From Candidatus Omnitrophota bacterium (GTDB taxonomy: Bacteria; Omnitrophota; Gorgyraeia; JAHIPI01): 37,335 nucleotides of DNA. Made by a program: the position numbers and the translations under genes. The notes beneath the pieces were generated by a model. That model saw only the letters and a program-made list of their open reading frames with translations, did not search any database and had not been told where the DNA came from. This document shows positions 1-12,300 of the stretch, piece by piece (position 1 is the first letter of the stretch; each line of letters begins with the position of its first letter). Location: assembly GCA_016783745.1 (NCBI GenBank), contig JADHVZ010000019.1, positions 1-37,335 of the forward strand. The letters are read 5' to 3'.

Positions 1-330
1 GCGCTGGCAAAGGCACGTTCTGAAGGATTCGCACCCTCATCTGCCCTCACCTTCTTCGAAACGGATCATATCATAGATTCTGAAGGTAAAGCCCACCTTG
101 CCGGAGACTGTAAGCAAAACAGCATGATATCCCTTAAGCGCGGAATCAAAGCAAAACTCGATGCCCTGAACGCCCAGATCTCCAGATCCGGTGACATCCT
201 ACTCCAAGTCCTCTTAGAGCATGAGCTCAGGCATGAAGCAACCGGCCAAACCGGCGAAGAATCTGAAAAACAATTTATGCAACTCGATGCCAAAAGACTT
301 GTCGAGTTGGCTATTGGTAATGGCATTATG
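1..330 (+). other. HExxH metallopeptidase-like module, copy 1 (inside giant gene)
   Basis: Contains FFETDHI, HLAGDCKQN and then HELRHE encoded at 220-237, a zincin-type HExxH motif. It is homologous to the module at 3966-4500 (FFEADHI, HLAGDCKQN, HELRHE at 4369-4386) and more distantly to the C-terminal module with HELGHE at 13102-13119. Copy 1 is cut by the window edge. Metal binding and proteolysis are inferences from the motif only; the third ligand was not identified with certainty. Confidence 0.6.
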
Positions 331-3300
331 TATCCTTTCAGTCTGTCTACTGTATTAAGCAGAGAGAAACTGATAGCGGATGAATTTAAAGACGCTATTG
401 CCCTGGAGGCAATTGGATTTGAATTACGTGTTGAAAGAGACAGCGTTACGGAATTAGTAAACGGATATAACGAAAATAATGATATTGAGAAAGTCTATGA
501 TTACGACGGTACCGTATGGCAGGATTATGAGTATGATGAGATTACCAATGAATTAAAATTCGTAACATTGTTTAATCCTGTAATGGGCGAAAATATAAGA
601 GTACGCCTTATAGATTACAATTATGAAGATAATTATGAAGAATGGGAGATCCTTGTGGATGCTGCGGAAGTGGGCGATTTTGTCAAAAGAGGGACTTTCT
701 TTGTCCGCTTTATATCTCCGCGTAACATAAATTTCAACTATATAGAAGTGGATCCCGGTCACGATGATCAGGGTATAGCAAAAACCGTTTTGAGATGGTT
801 GGCCCTTAGTTCTCATAGAAGCGGGGGAGATAACGCTTTATTATCCATGGAGCAGAACTATAACCCGAAAACGGCTCATATCTCAAGCACTCTCTATGAT
901 TATGACCAGTTGATCCTTACGACAGGCGGCTGGTTCGGAACGCAAGGTGCCACGGCAATAGAAGGCGCGGATGAATCAAATATCGATAGGATCTTACTTG
1001 AGACAAAATTCTACTTCAGGCATGGCTCCGAAGAAATAACCATAGAAGTCGTAAATGCGGACACGCGGGAAATATCCGTGACAATTACCGATCTAGTAAC
1101 CCATGCGACAATTGCGGAGGGGCTGTCAGACATCCCATATGGCTATAAGTTTTCTATCGAAAATATGCGCTTAATAGTGCGAAATGACCAGGACGAAATT
1201 ATCGATCTTAGATATCCATTATCTTCCTCTTTTTACTGGAAGGGCCGGCCGGATGCGGCAAGAATCGCCCGCGACCAAAAGGCAGATTTGCAGAAATTTC
1301 TCAGCGGACTGATAGAGATAAGTTACAACGACGGTCTTATTACAGAAGTGATCGACCGTATTAACGGGCAGGAAAAAAATACGTCGGTTACCTATAGCGG
1401 CGAAGACAGCGCCACCATCACGTTCTCCGATGGAACAAGCGTCACCTATACGATAAATAAGACGCCCGACCCGGAACACGGCATAACGCTTCCGGATAGA
1501 AAAGATGAGATAAATAACTCCATTACATATCTTGCGAATCTTAAGAATCAAGCGCTTTTCAAGGACGGGCTCGATACGTTGAATATAGAGCCCATATATC
1601 AGGATATGCTGCTTAACATTACAGAGCTGTTCGGCATGATGTCGCGGTATGTATCGCCGGAAAATCCCTTCTCGCCGCACAACGCAAGAACGGCGCTTGT
1701 CAATAATCAACGGGTCGCGGAGAATACGGCGCGGTATCTAAAGGCCAAGCTTTTCGATAAGGCATCATCCGGCGCCCTGGCTGAATTAAGACAGGAGATC
1801 GCTGGTTCGATACTTGAGGACCAGGAAATACTTCTGAGGCTGCTTGATGCTATAGAAGCGGTTATTTCTACTAACGCTTATTCAGTGCTTAAAGCTCAAG
1901 ATATACCGCTATCACTTACTTTTGACGGCGCGGCTCTCACCGGCAATGAGCTCGTGAGGGAGATTGAGTTTATTTATGAACCGGCGGCCGGATTTATCGT
2001 CACCAATCTGGTCGGCGATCCTGAAACGGATATATATACAAAAGGGGGCATGAGGAACAAGGAAGCTTCCACGCTCAATGAAGAATTCAAAATCTGGCAG
2101 AATAGCTATAAAGAGATATATGACTTGGCTTACGCGATGTTACCCAAGAATCTGCTCTCCGGCATAGCGTATGAAGGCGCTAAGAGCCTTATAAAGATCT
2201 CGCCGCAAGCCGAGAAAACTGAACTTCTCTCGTCCTGGGCAAAATCAGCAGTCGATGCGGGGCTTATCGCAAAATACGTAGGCGGGCCTGATATGGCCAT
2301 GTATGCGGAGGATATGCAGTTAATAGCGGATACTATAGCCGCGCGATATAAGGAGCATTTGATTAATGAATTAAATATATTGAACGGCGTAGTCTCCCTC
2401 CGGCAGATCGCGGAGGGCCAAGATAGTGTCGCGTATTATAATGCAGCCCTTTCAGGGCGGGAAGCCGCCATGGGTGTACGTTTCTTAAGCGATGAGCTTA
2501 TGAGCCTTATCCGTGAGCATGCCCTGCGGGCCATAAAAGACGGCGCCATCGATTTAAGCTCTATCGCCATACCGGATGAGCTCGATGTGATCATCACAAA
2601 GATATTAGGCGCCTGCGTTACGGGAGGGGAGGAGGACAGAGGAGCCTTCCCGCATACAAAATTGGCAGTTACGGGACACGGCACGGCAAAGTCGGTTGAG
2701 ATGGCGGCGGAATATCTCGGAATGACGCCTTCAGAGACCAGAATAATCGTTTCGGGCGCAGGCGATGGTGGAGGCTCTGTGGCGCTAAAGCTTGCAAGGC
2801 GCGGCTATAAGATTGTAGGAATAAGCGACATAAATGGTATGGTACATAATCCGGACGGATTTACAATCGAGGAGCTGCAGAGACTGAACAACAAACCCGT
2901 AAAAGAAAGAAATGTGTTAAATGACCTTACCGGCACCGAGACTTCAACTAATCCAGATGACCTCTTCTCGCTCAATGCCGACATCCTCGTTCCCGCAGCT
3001 ACTGCCTATAGCATAAATGATGAAGTAATATCTAAGCTTAAGGTAAAGGCAATAGTAGAACTCGCAAATAACTCATTTCTTGGATATGAGAACCTGCTTT
3101 ACGAAAGAGGTATCCTTGTCCTTCCCGGAGCAACAGTAAACTTCGGCGGAGTCTATACCTCTTACAATGAGGATATGAACAAGCATTTATATAGCATCTC
3201 AGAGCTAAGGGATCTGGTGATCAACGCCGAGGGAGGGATAAGCTTAAGTACAGGCATGGATACAAATTATATCGAGACGGTTCCCATAGCAGGCAAAGGC

Positions 3301-6300
3301 AGCGTAACGGCAGTAGACGGCCTCATCAACACATCGGATATACAGGAGCTCCCCGTAGGGACATATATAGATGTCATAGAAGGAAAGGTCTATACCATGG
3401 CCGAATATATAGGAGATGTCGGAGCTGGCTATACCCAGACTATCCCCGTAGATCATGACGGGATCACAAGGCAGGTCATAATAACAGACGGCGCCATAAC
3501 CTTCTCTGAGATACCGGAATTATCTGTGGGGCTGAGCGCCACAGTTTATGACAGGATCGATGACCTTAAGACACGGCTCTACGCAGAAATCGATGAGACG
3601 GCCGTCAAGCTTAATGGCATAATATTGGCACTGCACGATAAGAATAAAAATTCAACCTTAATTGTCGAAAAGCTTAAGGAAGCTATAGCGGCCTTAAAGA
3701 ATGAGATATATCTCGACATAGAGGGTGCCTATTCCGCGAGAATCGATGAAATTGTGCAGGGTTATAGAGATAACGGCTATTTACTAACAGATACAATCGC
3801 AAGGCATAACGCCGCCATAAAAATTGCCTGGGAGGAAGAAATAACGATAAATCTCGAAATAAACTCAGACAATATAGATGATGACGTGACAATAGATCTA
3901 AAGACGGGAAGAATTCTAAATATTGGAAATGACGGCATCGGCACCACCCCCGCCTCATGGTCAGTGGATGAGGAGGGGAATCCCAGGGGATTAGATGAAG
4001 GCGTGTATTTGGATGAAAACAAACTCTCTCCTCAAAACCTCACCTCCAGCGTGACATTTGAAGCAGTGAAACAAGTAGAAGGCTATAATGTGCTCGTTGA
4101 GGCAAATTCTATATTCTCTGATGGTCAATACGGCGCAATCCTGCAGGCGGCACTGGCGCAGGCACGTTCTGAAGGATTCACAACCACATCACTCCTCAGC
4201 TTCTTCGAAGCAGACCACATCATAGGCTCAAACGGTAACGCCCACCTTGCCGGTGACTGTAAACAGAACGGCCTTATAGCCCTAAAGCACGGCCTCAAAG
4301 CAAAATTAGATATCCTAAACGCCCAGATCCCCGGAGCAGGAGACATCCTCCTCCAAGTCCTTATAGAGCATGAGCTGAGGCATGAAAGAGACGGAGAGGC
4401 CCTTGAAGAGATAATAACCAAGAATGATATTAAGAGACTTGTAGAGCTCTCACTTGAGAAAGGCCTTAATCCTACTACAGTAATGGATACTCTCTTCACT
4501 AATGGCCTTGCCGAAAACCCTGCCGGCAACCCCGCCAGCATCACATTCAGTGACGGCTCTATTGTGACGATTCGTTATAATGAGGATGGCGAGGATGTCA
4601 CGCGCCTCGATGTAGATTTCATAAATGGCGAGACGACTGAACTTCCGGGCAATGGCGAGTTTACCCAAACTCTCGCTAACGGCCATACCGTCCATTTTAC
4701 CCAAACAGCAGCAGGCTACGAATTATCCATCAACGATGGAGATAATACGAAAATATATAAGTTTAGGCCGGATGGTACAAAAGTAGATGCGCCGGCAGAC
4801 GGAGCCTCGATTACTTTTGAGGGCCTTATGGAATGGGCGAGGGGGTTTGTCACCAGTTTTAGCGAGAGGCATGGGGTTACCTTCCGTGAAGAGCCGTTCG
4901 GAACCGCTTTTTATGTCTTTGAGTCGAAAGATGTTGGCGAGGTCCTTAAGCTTTCAAGGGATACTGCCACGCCCGAGCTTTTCAGCAAACTCTTCGTTGA
5001 GCCTTATAAGCTGGTTACGGAGAGATTGAGCGGCCGTTTTGCTGATGTCAAGGCGGTTCGCATAACATCTGACGGGAGATTAGAAGAATGTGCAGTAGAA
5101 GACGCGCACGGGTATGTTCAGGAAGGACTTAAGCCGCTGGATGAGGAGATTCGTGAGCTTCTTGCAGATGGAAGCAGTGTCGCCGTTCAGAGAGCTAAGG
5201 ATCTTATCAATGAGACCATCTCCCTTTATGGTGAAATAATAAGTAAGGGAGTTATTGATATAGATATTAATCAGTTATTCCTGAGGCATTTTGGAATCGA
5301 TAAAGAGGGCAGGGTGAAGCTTATGGATTTAAGCCATCTGCAGGATACGCTTAACCTGCAGAACCATCAGATGCACCTGGCAAATTCGAATACGAAGCTT
5401 CACAGCCAGTTGTCAGGGTGGGCCGTATCGTGCGGGGCAGCGGGACAAGAGCTCTATAGTGAGTTCTTCATTCATCCAACCGACCCATCCACCGGCGGCC
5501 TCATGACAAGAATCAACCTCGCTGAGCTCTTGCCTGACGCAGAGCAGGCGTCCGAGCGCGCGGTTCCAATGCAGGACTGGACGCCGAAGCTGGTTTCGAT
5601 GGGGGGATTCAAGCCTGCTGCTCTGGGTAATAATGAGAGGCTCACCGGGAGCGACTATATGGCTGCGGTAAATGAGAGAAATCTCGCGGTAGCGGAAGAC
5701 GAGATATTAAAGTCTAATCTCAGAAGCTATGGAGAGGCCGTTGTATTAAAATATGACGAATTGGTGGAGGCGGGAGTGAATATCCGTTTCTTCAGAGGAT
5801 TGAAGACCCTTGCTTTTAGAGATACGGAGACGAATACGGTATGGTTAAACGAGGCGCTTGTGCTGGAGAATCAGGCAGATGCTCCGCCTGAGGAAATCGG
5901 GGCTCTGGAGGTGGTCCTCGAGGCGCTCCTTACGCATGAATCGGTGCACAATTCCACGACAGGGACCCTCTTCGAAGAATGGTCTGAAGAGATTGAAGCG
6001 GTAGCGGCCGAATGCGGAGTATATTCACGAGCTGCAGCTGATAATTATTACATAGTGGATAGCATAAGTGACTTTCTCGATAAAAAGTTTGGTATAAATA
6101 ATATCGCGGATGATGAGCTCCTCTTTATGGCCGGAACCAGGCCACCCATGATGAGAATTGTGAAGTTTGTGACTAAGTATTACAGTAAATATGGAATTTA
6201 TAACAATGGTATCCTCCATCCGGCCTTCATAGGAAGCGACATTACGCAGTGCGACATTGTGAACCCGAATCACGAACGTGACAAGACGGGTCTTTACTTT

Positions 6301-9300
6301 GCCGCAGGTGCCGATCTTTCGAATGCCATTCTTTCGATGGATGCCGACAACTTGATATTTGCGGGAAAGGATGTGGTGAACGCTGAGACATTGGGCATAG
6401 TCAAGAATACCATGTGGGAGACGATAGAGTCCTCTCCGGGCGCTGCAAAATATATGAGCAATAAGTACAAAGAAGGCTTTGCGTATGCGCAAGATTTTAG
6501 AGATATGGGCGTTGAGAAGGCGCTCATTTTAGAATTGAAGGAGGTGGGGGTTTTAAAAGAGGATGTTGAGGATCCTATAGAAGTGGATGATAAGGGCGAG
6601 CCTATAACATCGGCAGAATACGAGGGGAACAGATATGCGCAGATAAGTTTCTGGTGGAAATATCCCGGTGGAACGGTAAAGCGAAGGTACACTGTAACCT
6701 TTGATAAAGAAGATGATCTTACAAATACGCAAGCTTATAGCAGTCTATTGAATAACGTACTGGATGGCGGAATCGACTATTTTTACCAGCGTGCAGCCGA
6801 AGATATGCCGATGAAATATATGCAATATATACCCAGGATATCACGTGCGATTAAGCAGGGGGGATACTCTATTACGGGTGATAAATACGGTGGAGTCGCG
6901 TATGATCGCGATATCGAAATGGCGCTATCTGCTTCCGGATCAAAATATACACGTGCCGATGAGACAGAATCTTCCGCTATGGCAAGATGGAATGGATACA
7001 TTGTCGAAACAAAGCCTGATCGCTACGGATGGCACATGAATATGCGCAAAAAATTATGGGATGGTTATGAGCTTAATGAAGGGGATACCGTCGAAGAGGG
7101 TCGTGACAGAGCATACGTGATTCGCCGCAATAGCGCGGGGAATATAAGGGAGATAAGGACGAAGGATGGCAACGTTATATTGTCTGCAACATACAGCGCT
7201 GACCCATCTGGCGCGATCAAGAGTATAACGGTGACAGACGCCTTACGTAACGCGGCAGAATATAGCGTTGATGCGCCTGCCGCGTTTACCATACCCCTGG
7301 CAGACGGCGGTGCGATATCTGTGGTGAAAGGGTATGATGCGGCGTATACGATCAGTGAAATAGTTGCAACCAGCGCTGTTCGGATTAGTAGATTTAACAA
7401 CGACGGAATGGCTATTGGAGAACGGGAAGAAATAATCCTTAATACTTATAGTGGGATATATGCAAATATGCCGGACTTTGAAATTCTTTCCGTAGAAGAA
7501 AAGTGGCAGCTCTTTTTGAAGATCCCACTTATAAAGCGGTTATGGAGCGTCTGTGATGCCTTTTTGCGGCACAGTATTGACATAGCGGTGAATACAATTC
7601 AATGGGTTATCATACATTACGGGTATTCACAAAAGAACCGGCTTAATAGTTTCTATAATGTTGTTATAGAGAAGTACATTCCGAAAGATGGAAGTAGATT
7701 TGTGATAGGTGAATGGGGTGTTAGCTCAGCTATTACGAGTGTTGACTTTGCAAGGTTGCTTGAATCGAGGGGGATAAATGGAAATATAGTTGCCTCGGAT
7801 ATCATAAGAACGCTAAGGCTTGTGCAGGTCGGAACTAATGCCGCGCTTTTTGACAATCAGGGAAGTATAGATACGCTTTTAATGGACGGACGGTTATACC
7901 GCAATGGTCCACAGCTCCATTCTTCCGAAGCCGACATTTTACGCCAGGCATATGACAGAGGAGAATATATAGAATTTACAAGGACGGTGCCGGAGGCGGA
8001 AGCATACGCTTCTGAACATCCGGAGCAGTTCATACTCAAGGATGCCGATGCCCTGGATCCGCGCATTGAAAAAAACACTTATGATGTATCAATTTCGATG
8101 GATCTTGGGATGTACCTTGATAAGGACGAAAAATATAGACTTATAAAGAACCTGGGAAGATCAGTTAAAGAAGGCGGATATGTGATAGTAGGAGAGGAAA
8201 AAACCGGCATTACCAAATATGGGGTATGGCAGAGAGCAGGCAGCAGACTTGTTAGAGTCGATTATGAGGAGCCTGGCGCAACTTATCTTATCGATTTAGA
8301 TCCCGAGCTATTTATGCATATTGATCTTGCCGGCCTTGCCGAAGACCCTGCCGGCAACCCCGCCAGCACCACCTTTGACGACGGCTCGATCGCGACGATA
8401 CACTACGCTGACGGTGAGCCGTCAAAGCTCGACATCGCCTTTATAAATGAGCAGACTACATCACTGCCAGAGTTCACAGGCACCATGAATAATAGCCGCG
8501 AAGTCAGCTTCAAGCAGACGCAGTATGGCTATGAGCTGGCCATAACCGAAGGCGAACAGAGGAAAATATACGTATTCGCCGGTGACGGCACAAGGGTTAA
8601 AGTAATCGATAACTACACACCTGAGCTTGAATGGGCGCGCCAGCACCGCGAAGAGGTAATAAAGGCGACACTCGGAAATCCCGCCAACTGGGCCGATCCC
8701 AGCATCGAAAACGGCAAGGGCTGGACGTGGACGGATTTACGTAGGGACAGTTCTATCGATGCCTATAAGTGCGAATACAGACGTGAAGATAACGGCCCTA
8801 TTGTATATACAAAGTATGTCAAAATTCCTGTTGAAGGGACACCGCCTAATATATCTGAAGTTTTTGATAGGTTTGGGAACCGCTTTGCGAATACAACTGT
8901 AGTTAGAAATCTAAGATATTACGACGCAGATGGAAAAGAACAGATTGCGCCAGTGGCGTATGTACAGGATGAAGTACAGCCTGTATACAATTTGCTCGAT
9001 ACTTTATCAGAATCCGCTGATCCGACAGATGAACAAAGAGCCAGAGATATTATAGATGATTACTTAAACATGCTTCAAGAGATGTGGGAGGTCGGCCTCA
9101 GCATACCCTCACACCAGCTTACATTAGTTAATGTCGGCGTTGACACTGATGACAAGGTCTATTATTTTGATTTAGAAAGATTTGATACAGAGCTTCCATT
9201 TGATTTAGAAGATTACTTTCATTACCTTATTGCAAACAATTCTGGTTGGCTGCCTAGGAAATTTAGGACTTACTTCAAGGAGCGATTTACCTCCAGATTC

Positions 9301-12300
9301 ACACCTGAGAAACTGAGAGGTTGGTTTGAAAGTCCAAAACCCGGCACCCCGATTCAACCTTCATGTGATGATGTGCTTGAAGAACGCGTCCGCAGACAAA
9401 TGGCTATAGGCGATCTCACCGCTTCAGGCACACCCGAGGCAGCCCAGGCGCTCCTCGACTTTATCGAGCAGGAGACCGACACTGCACTTATCAAAACTGC
9501 AGCAGAGGCTTTACACTCAATCGGCATATCATCCAGGACCGGGATACCGTTTGAGGATGGGATATTGACGATTACGCGTGACCAGATGGATAAGGTGACA
9601 TCATCGGTTGATGGCGCGGGAAGGACCGGTTTGAATGAATATACTTTAGGAAACGGTATTGCCCTCTTCACAGAAGACGCAACACCCTGGGAAATCGCAG
9701 AGGGCTTGACGCATGGGTGTAACAGAACCGTGATGACAGGTGATTGGGATGAAGATTCTCAGAAATTCACAGGCGAGACGGCAGCCCTGTTAGACGCTAC
9801 TATATACATGCCGGAGATTACTTATTATGAAGATCTTAAAGATCTATTCAATATCCCCGAAGCTTGCGTTACGGCAAACAACCCCGTGGAAAAGCAATAT
9901 GCCTATGTATTAGACGAAGCACTCGCAAAGTTATCCGTATACGAAGGCAAAAGAGCCCTCGGCATGGCGGCAGGACACATAGAAGGAGTAGGACAGTATG
10001 GCCTGTCATCGGAAGAAGCCTCAAAACTCGGAGAGCTGGAATTGATATTCAAACTTACTTATAATGAAAGAACAAACGTCTACACCTCAACCATCCCGAG
10101 CTTCAACGCATTGAGAGCAAAAATAGACCAGGTCAAAGAGCTCCACGTCACCCCCGACGTCCTCGCGGCAATTGCGAACGGGTACGGGAGAAGATCTTTT
10201 GGCGAGCTTTATGATGTAGCACAAGGGTTTATTAGGGAGCTTGGGGAGAGAGACGGCTTAAGTTTCGAAGAAGAAGAAGGTACTTCTTACATTGTCTGGG
10301 GTTCTCCCGGGTTTGGTGAAGTCCTTAAGATATTCAGGGGCATCTCTTCAGCCGAAGAGACCGAAAAGCATCTCGTAAAACCTTATAAACTAGTTAGAAA
10401 TCAATTAGACGGTCTTTTTGCGGATGTGAAAGCGATACGCTTCACCCCTGACGGGAAAATTGAAGAATGCAGCATCGAGAATGCGGAAGGTTATGTATCT
10501 GAAGAGCTTTCGCGGCTGGATAAAAGATTGGATGAACTTCTTTATCTTTATGATATGGCAGGAGCTGAAGCTATTGAAGCAATAAAGGACTTAATTGAAG
10601 ACGCAATATCTCAATATGCCGAGATTATAAAGAAAGGCGTTATTGACACGGATGGTGTTCGATTATTCCTGACTCACTTCGGAGTTAAAGAAGACGGTAA
10701 AGTGAAATTTCTGGACCTCAGCCATTTAAGATCAACCGCTGACATGGATATTTTAGAGTGCCAGCAGTATTTGGAACGGTCCAATCAATTACTTTATGAT
10801 TCTCTTAATGAACGAAGAGGAGCATATGCTGAAGATGCGGCAGACGAGATATTCAACTATTTCTTCCCGGATGCGGATGACCCATCCACCGGCGGCCTCA
10901 TGACAAGAATTAACCTCGCTGAGCTCTTGCCTGACGCAGAGCAGGCGTCCGAGCGCGCGGTTCCAATGCAGGACTGGACGCCGAAGCTGGTTTCGATGGG
11001 GGGAGATGGGGAAGAAGGGGAATACAGCATTCATCATAATGATGCGGGGAACATTGAGGAAATAAGGCTTAGGGACAGCGGCGAATTGCTCTTGCAGGCG
11101 CATTACGGCGATGACCCGGCCGGTGCGATACAAAGCATTACCGTAACCGAAGCCTTACAGCAGGCCGCGGATTACACAGTTAACCAGCCCGCCGCGTTTG
11201 CCATACCCCTTGCTGACGGCGGTGCGATTTCTATTGTGAAGAACTACGACGCGGCGTATACGATCAGTGAAATAGTTGCAACCAGCGCTGTTCGGATCAG
11301 TAGATTTAACAACGACGGAATGGCTATCGGAGAACGGGAAGAAATAATTCTTGATAGTTATGATAGCATATACGCAAATATGCCGGACTTTGAAATTCTT
11401 TCCGTAGAAGAAAAGTGGCAGCTCTTTTTAAAGATCCCGCTTATAAAAGAGTTATGGAGCGCCTGTGATGCCTTTTTGCAACACAGTATTGACATAGCGG
11501 TGAATACAATTCAATGGGTTATCATACATTACGGGTATTCACAAAAGAACCGGCTTAATAGTTTCTATAATGTTGTTATAGAGAAGTACATTCCGAAAGA
11601 TGGAAGTAAATTTGTGATAAGTGAATGGGGCGTTAGCTCATCTATTACGAGTGTTGACTTTGCAAGGCTGCTTGAAGCAAGGGGGATGAACGGGAGTATA
11701 GTTGCGTCGGATATCATAAGAACGCTACGGCTTGTGCGGGTCGGTGCCAATGCCGCGCTTTTTGATCATAAGGGAAATATAGATACGCTTCTAATGGATG
11801 GACAATTATATTGGTATGGCCCACAGCTTATTTCGCCCGAAGCTGATATTTTACGCCAGGCTTATGGCAGAGGAGAATACGCGGAATTTACAAGAATGGT
11901 GCCTGAGGCCGAGGCATACGCTTCCGCGAATCCGGATAAGTTTATACTTAAAGATGCCGATGCCCTCGATCCGCGCATCGAGAAAAACACTTATGACGTA
12001 TCAATTTCGATGAACCTTGCGCAGTACCTTGATAAGCACGAAAAATATGAACTTATAAAAAACTTAGGAAGATCAGTTAAAGAGGGTGGATATGTAATAA
12101 TAGGAGAGGAAAAAACCGGCATTATCAAATATGGGGTATGGCAGAGAGCAGGCAGCAGACTTGTTAGAGTCGATTATGAGGAGGCTGGCGCAACTTATCT
12201 TATCGATTTAGATCCCGAGCTATTTATGCATATTGATCTTGCCGGTTTGGTCGAAGACTCTGACGGCAACCCCGCCAGCACCACTTTTAGTGACGGCTCG

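Noticed and set aside
1219-1710. 163-codon open frame on the minus strand inside the giant gene (and many similar antisense frames)
   Set aside because: It lies wholly within a strongly coding frame on the plus strand, has no promoter or ribosome-binding site and no recognisable motif; such frames are expected shadows of a long ORF.
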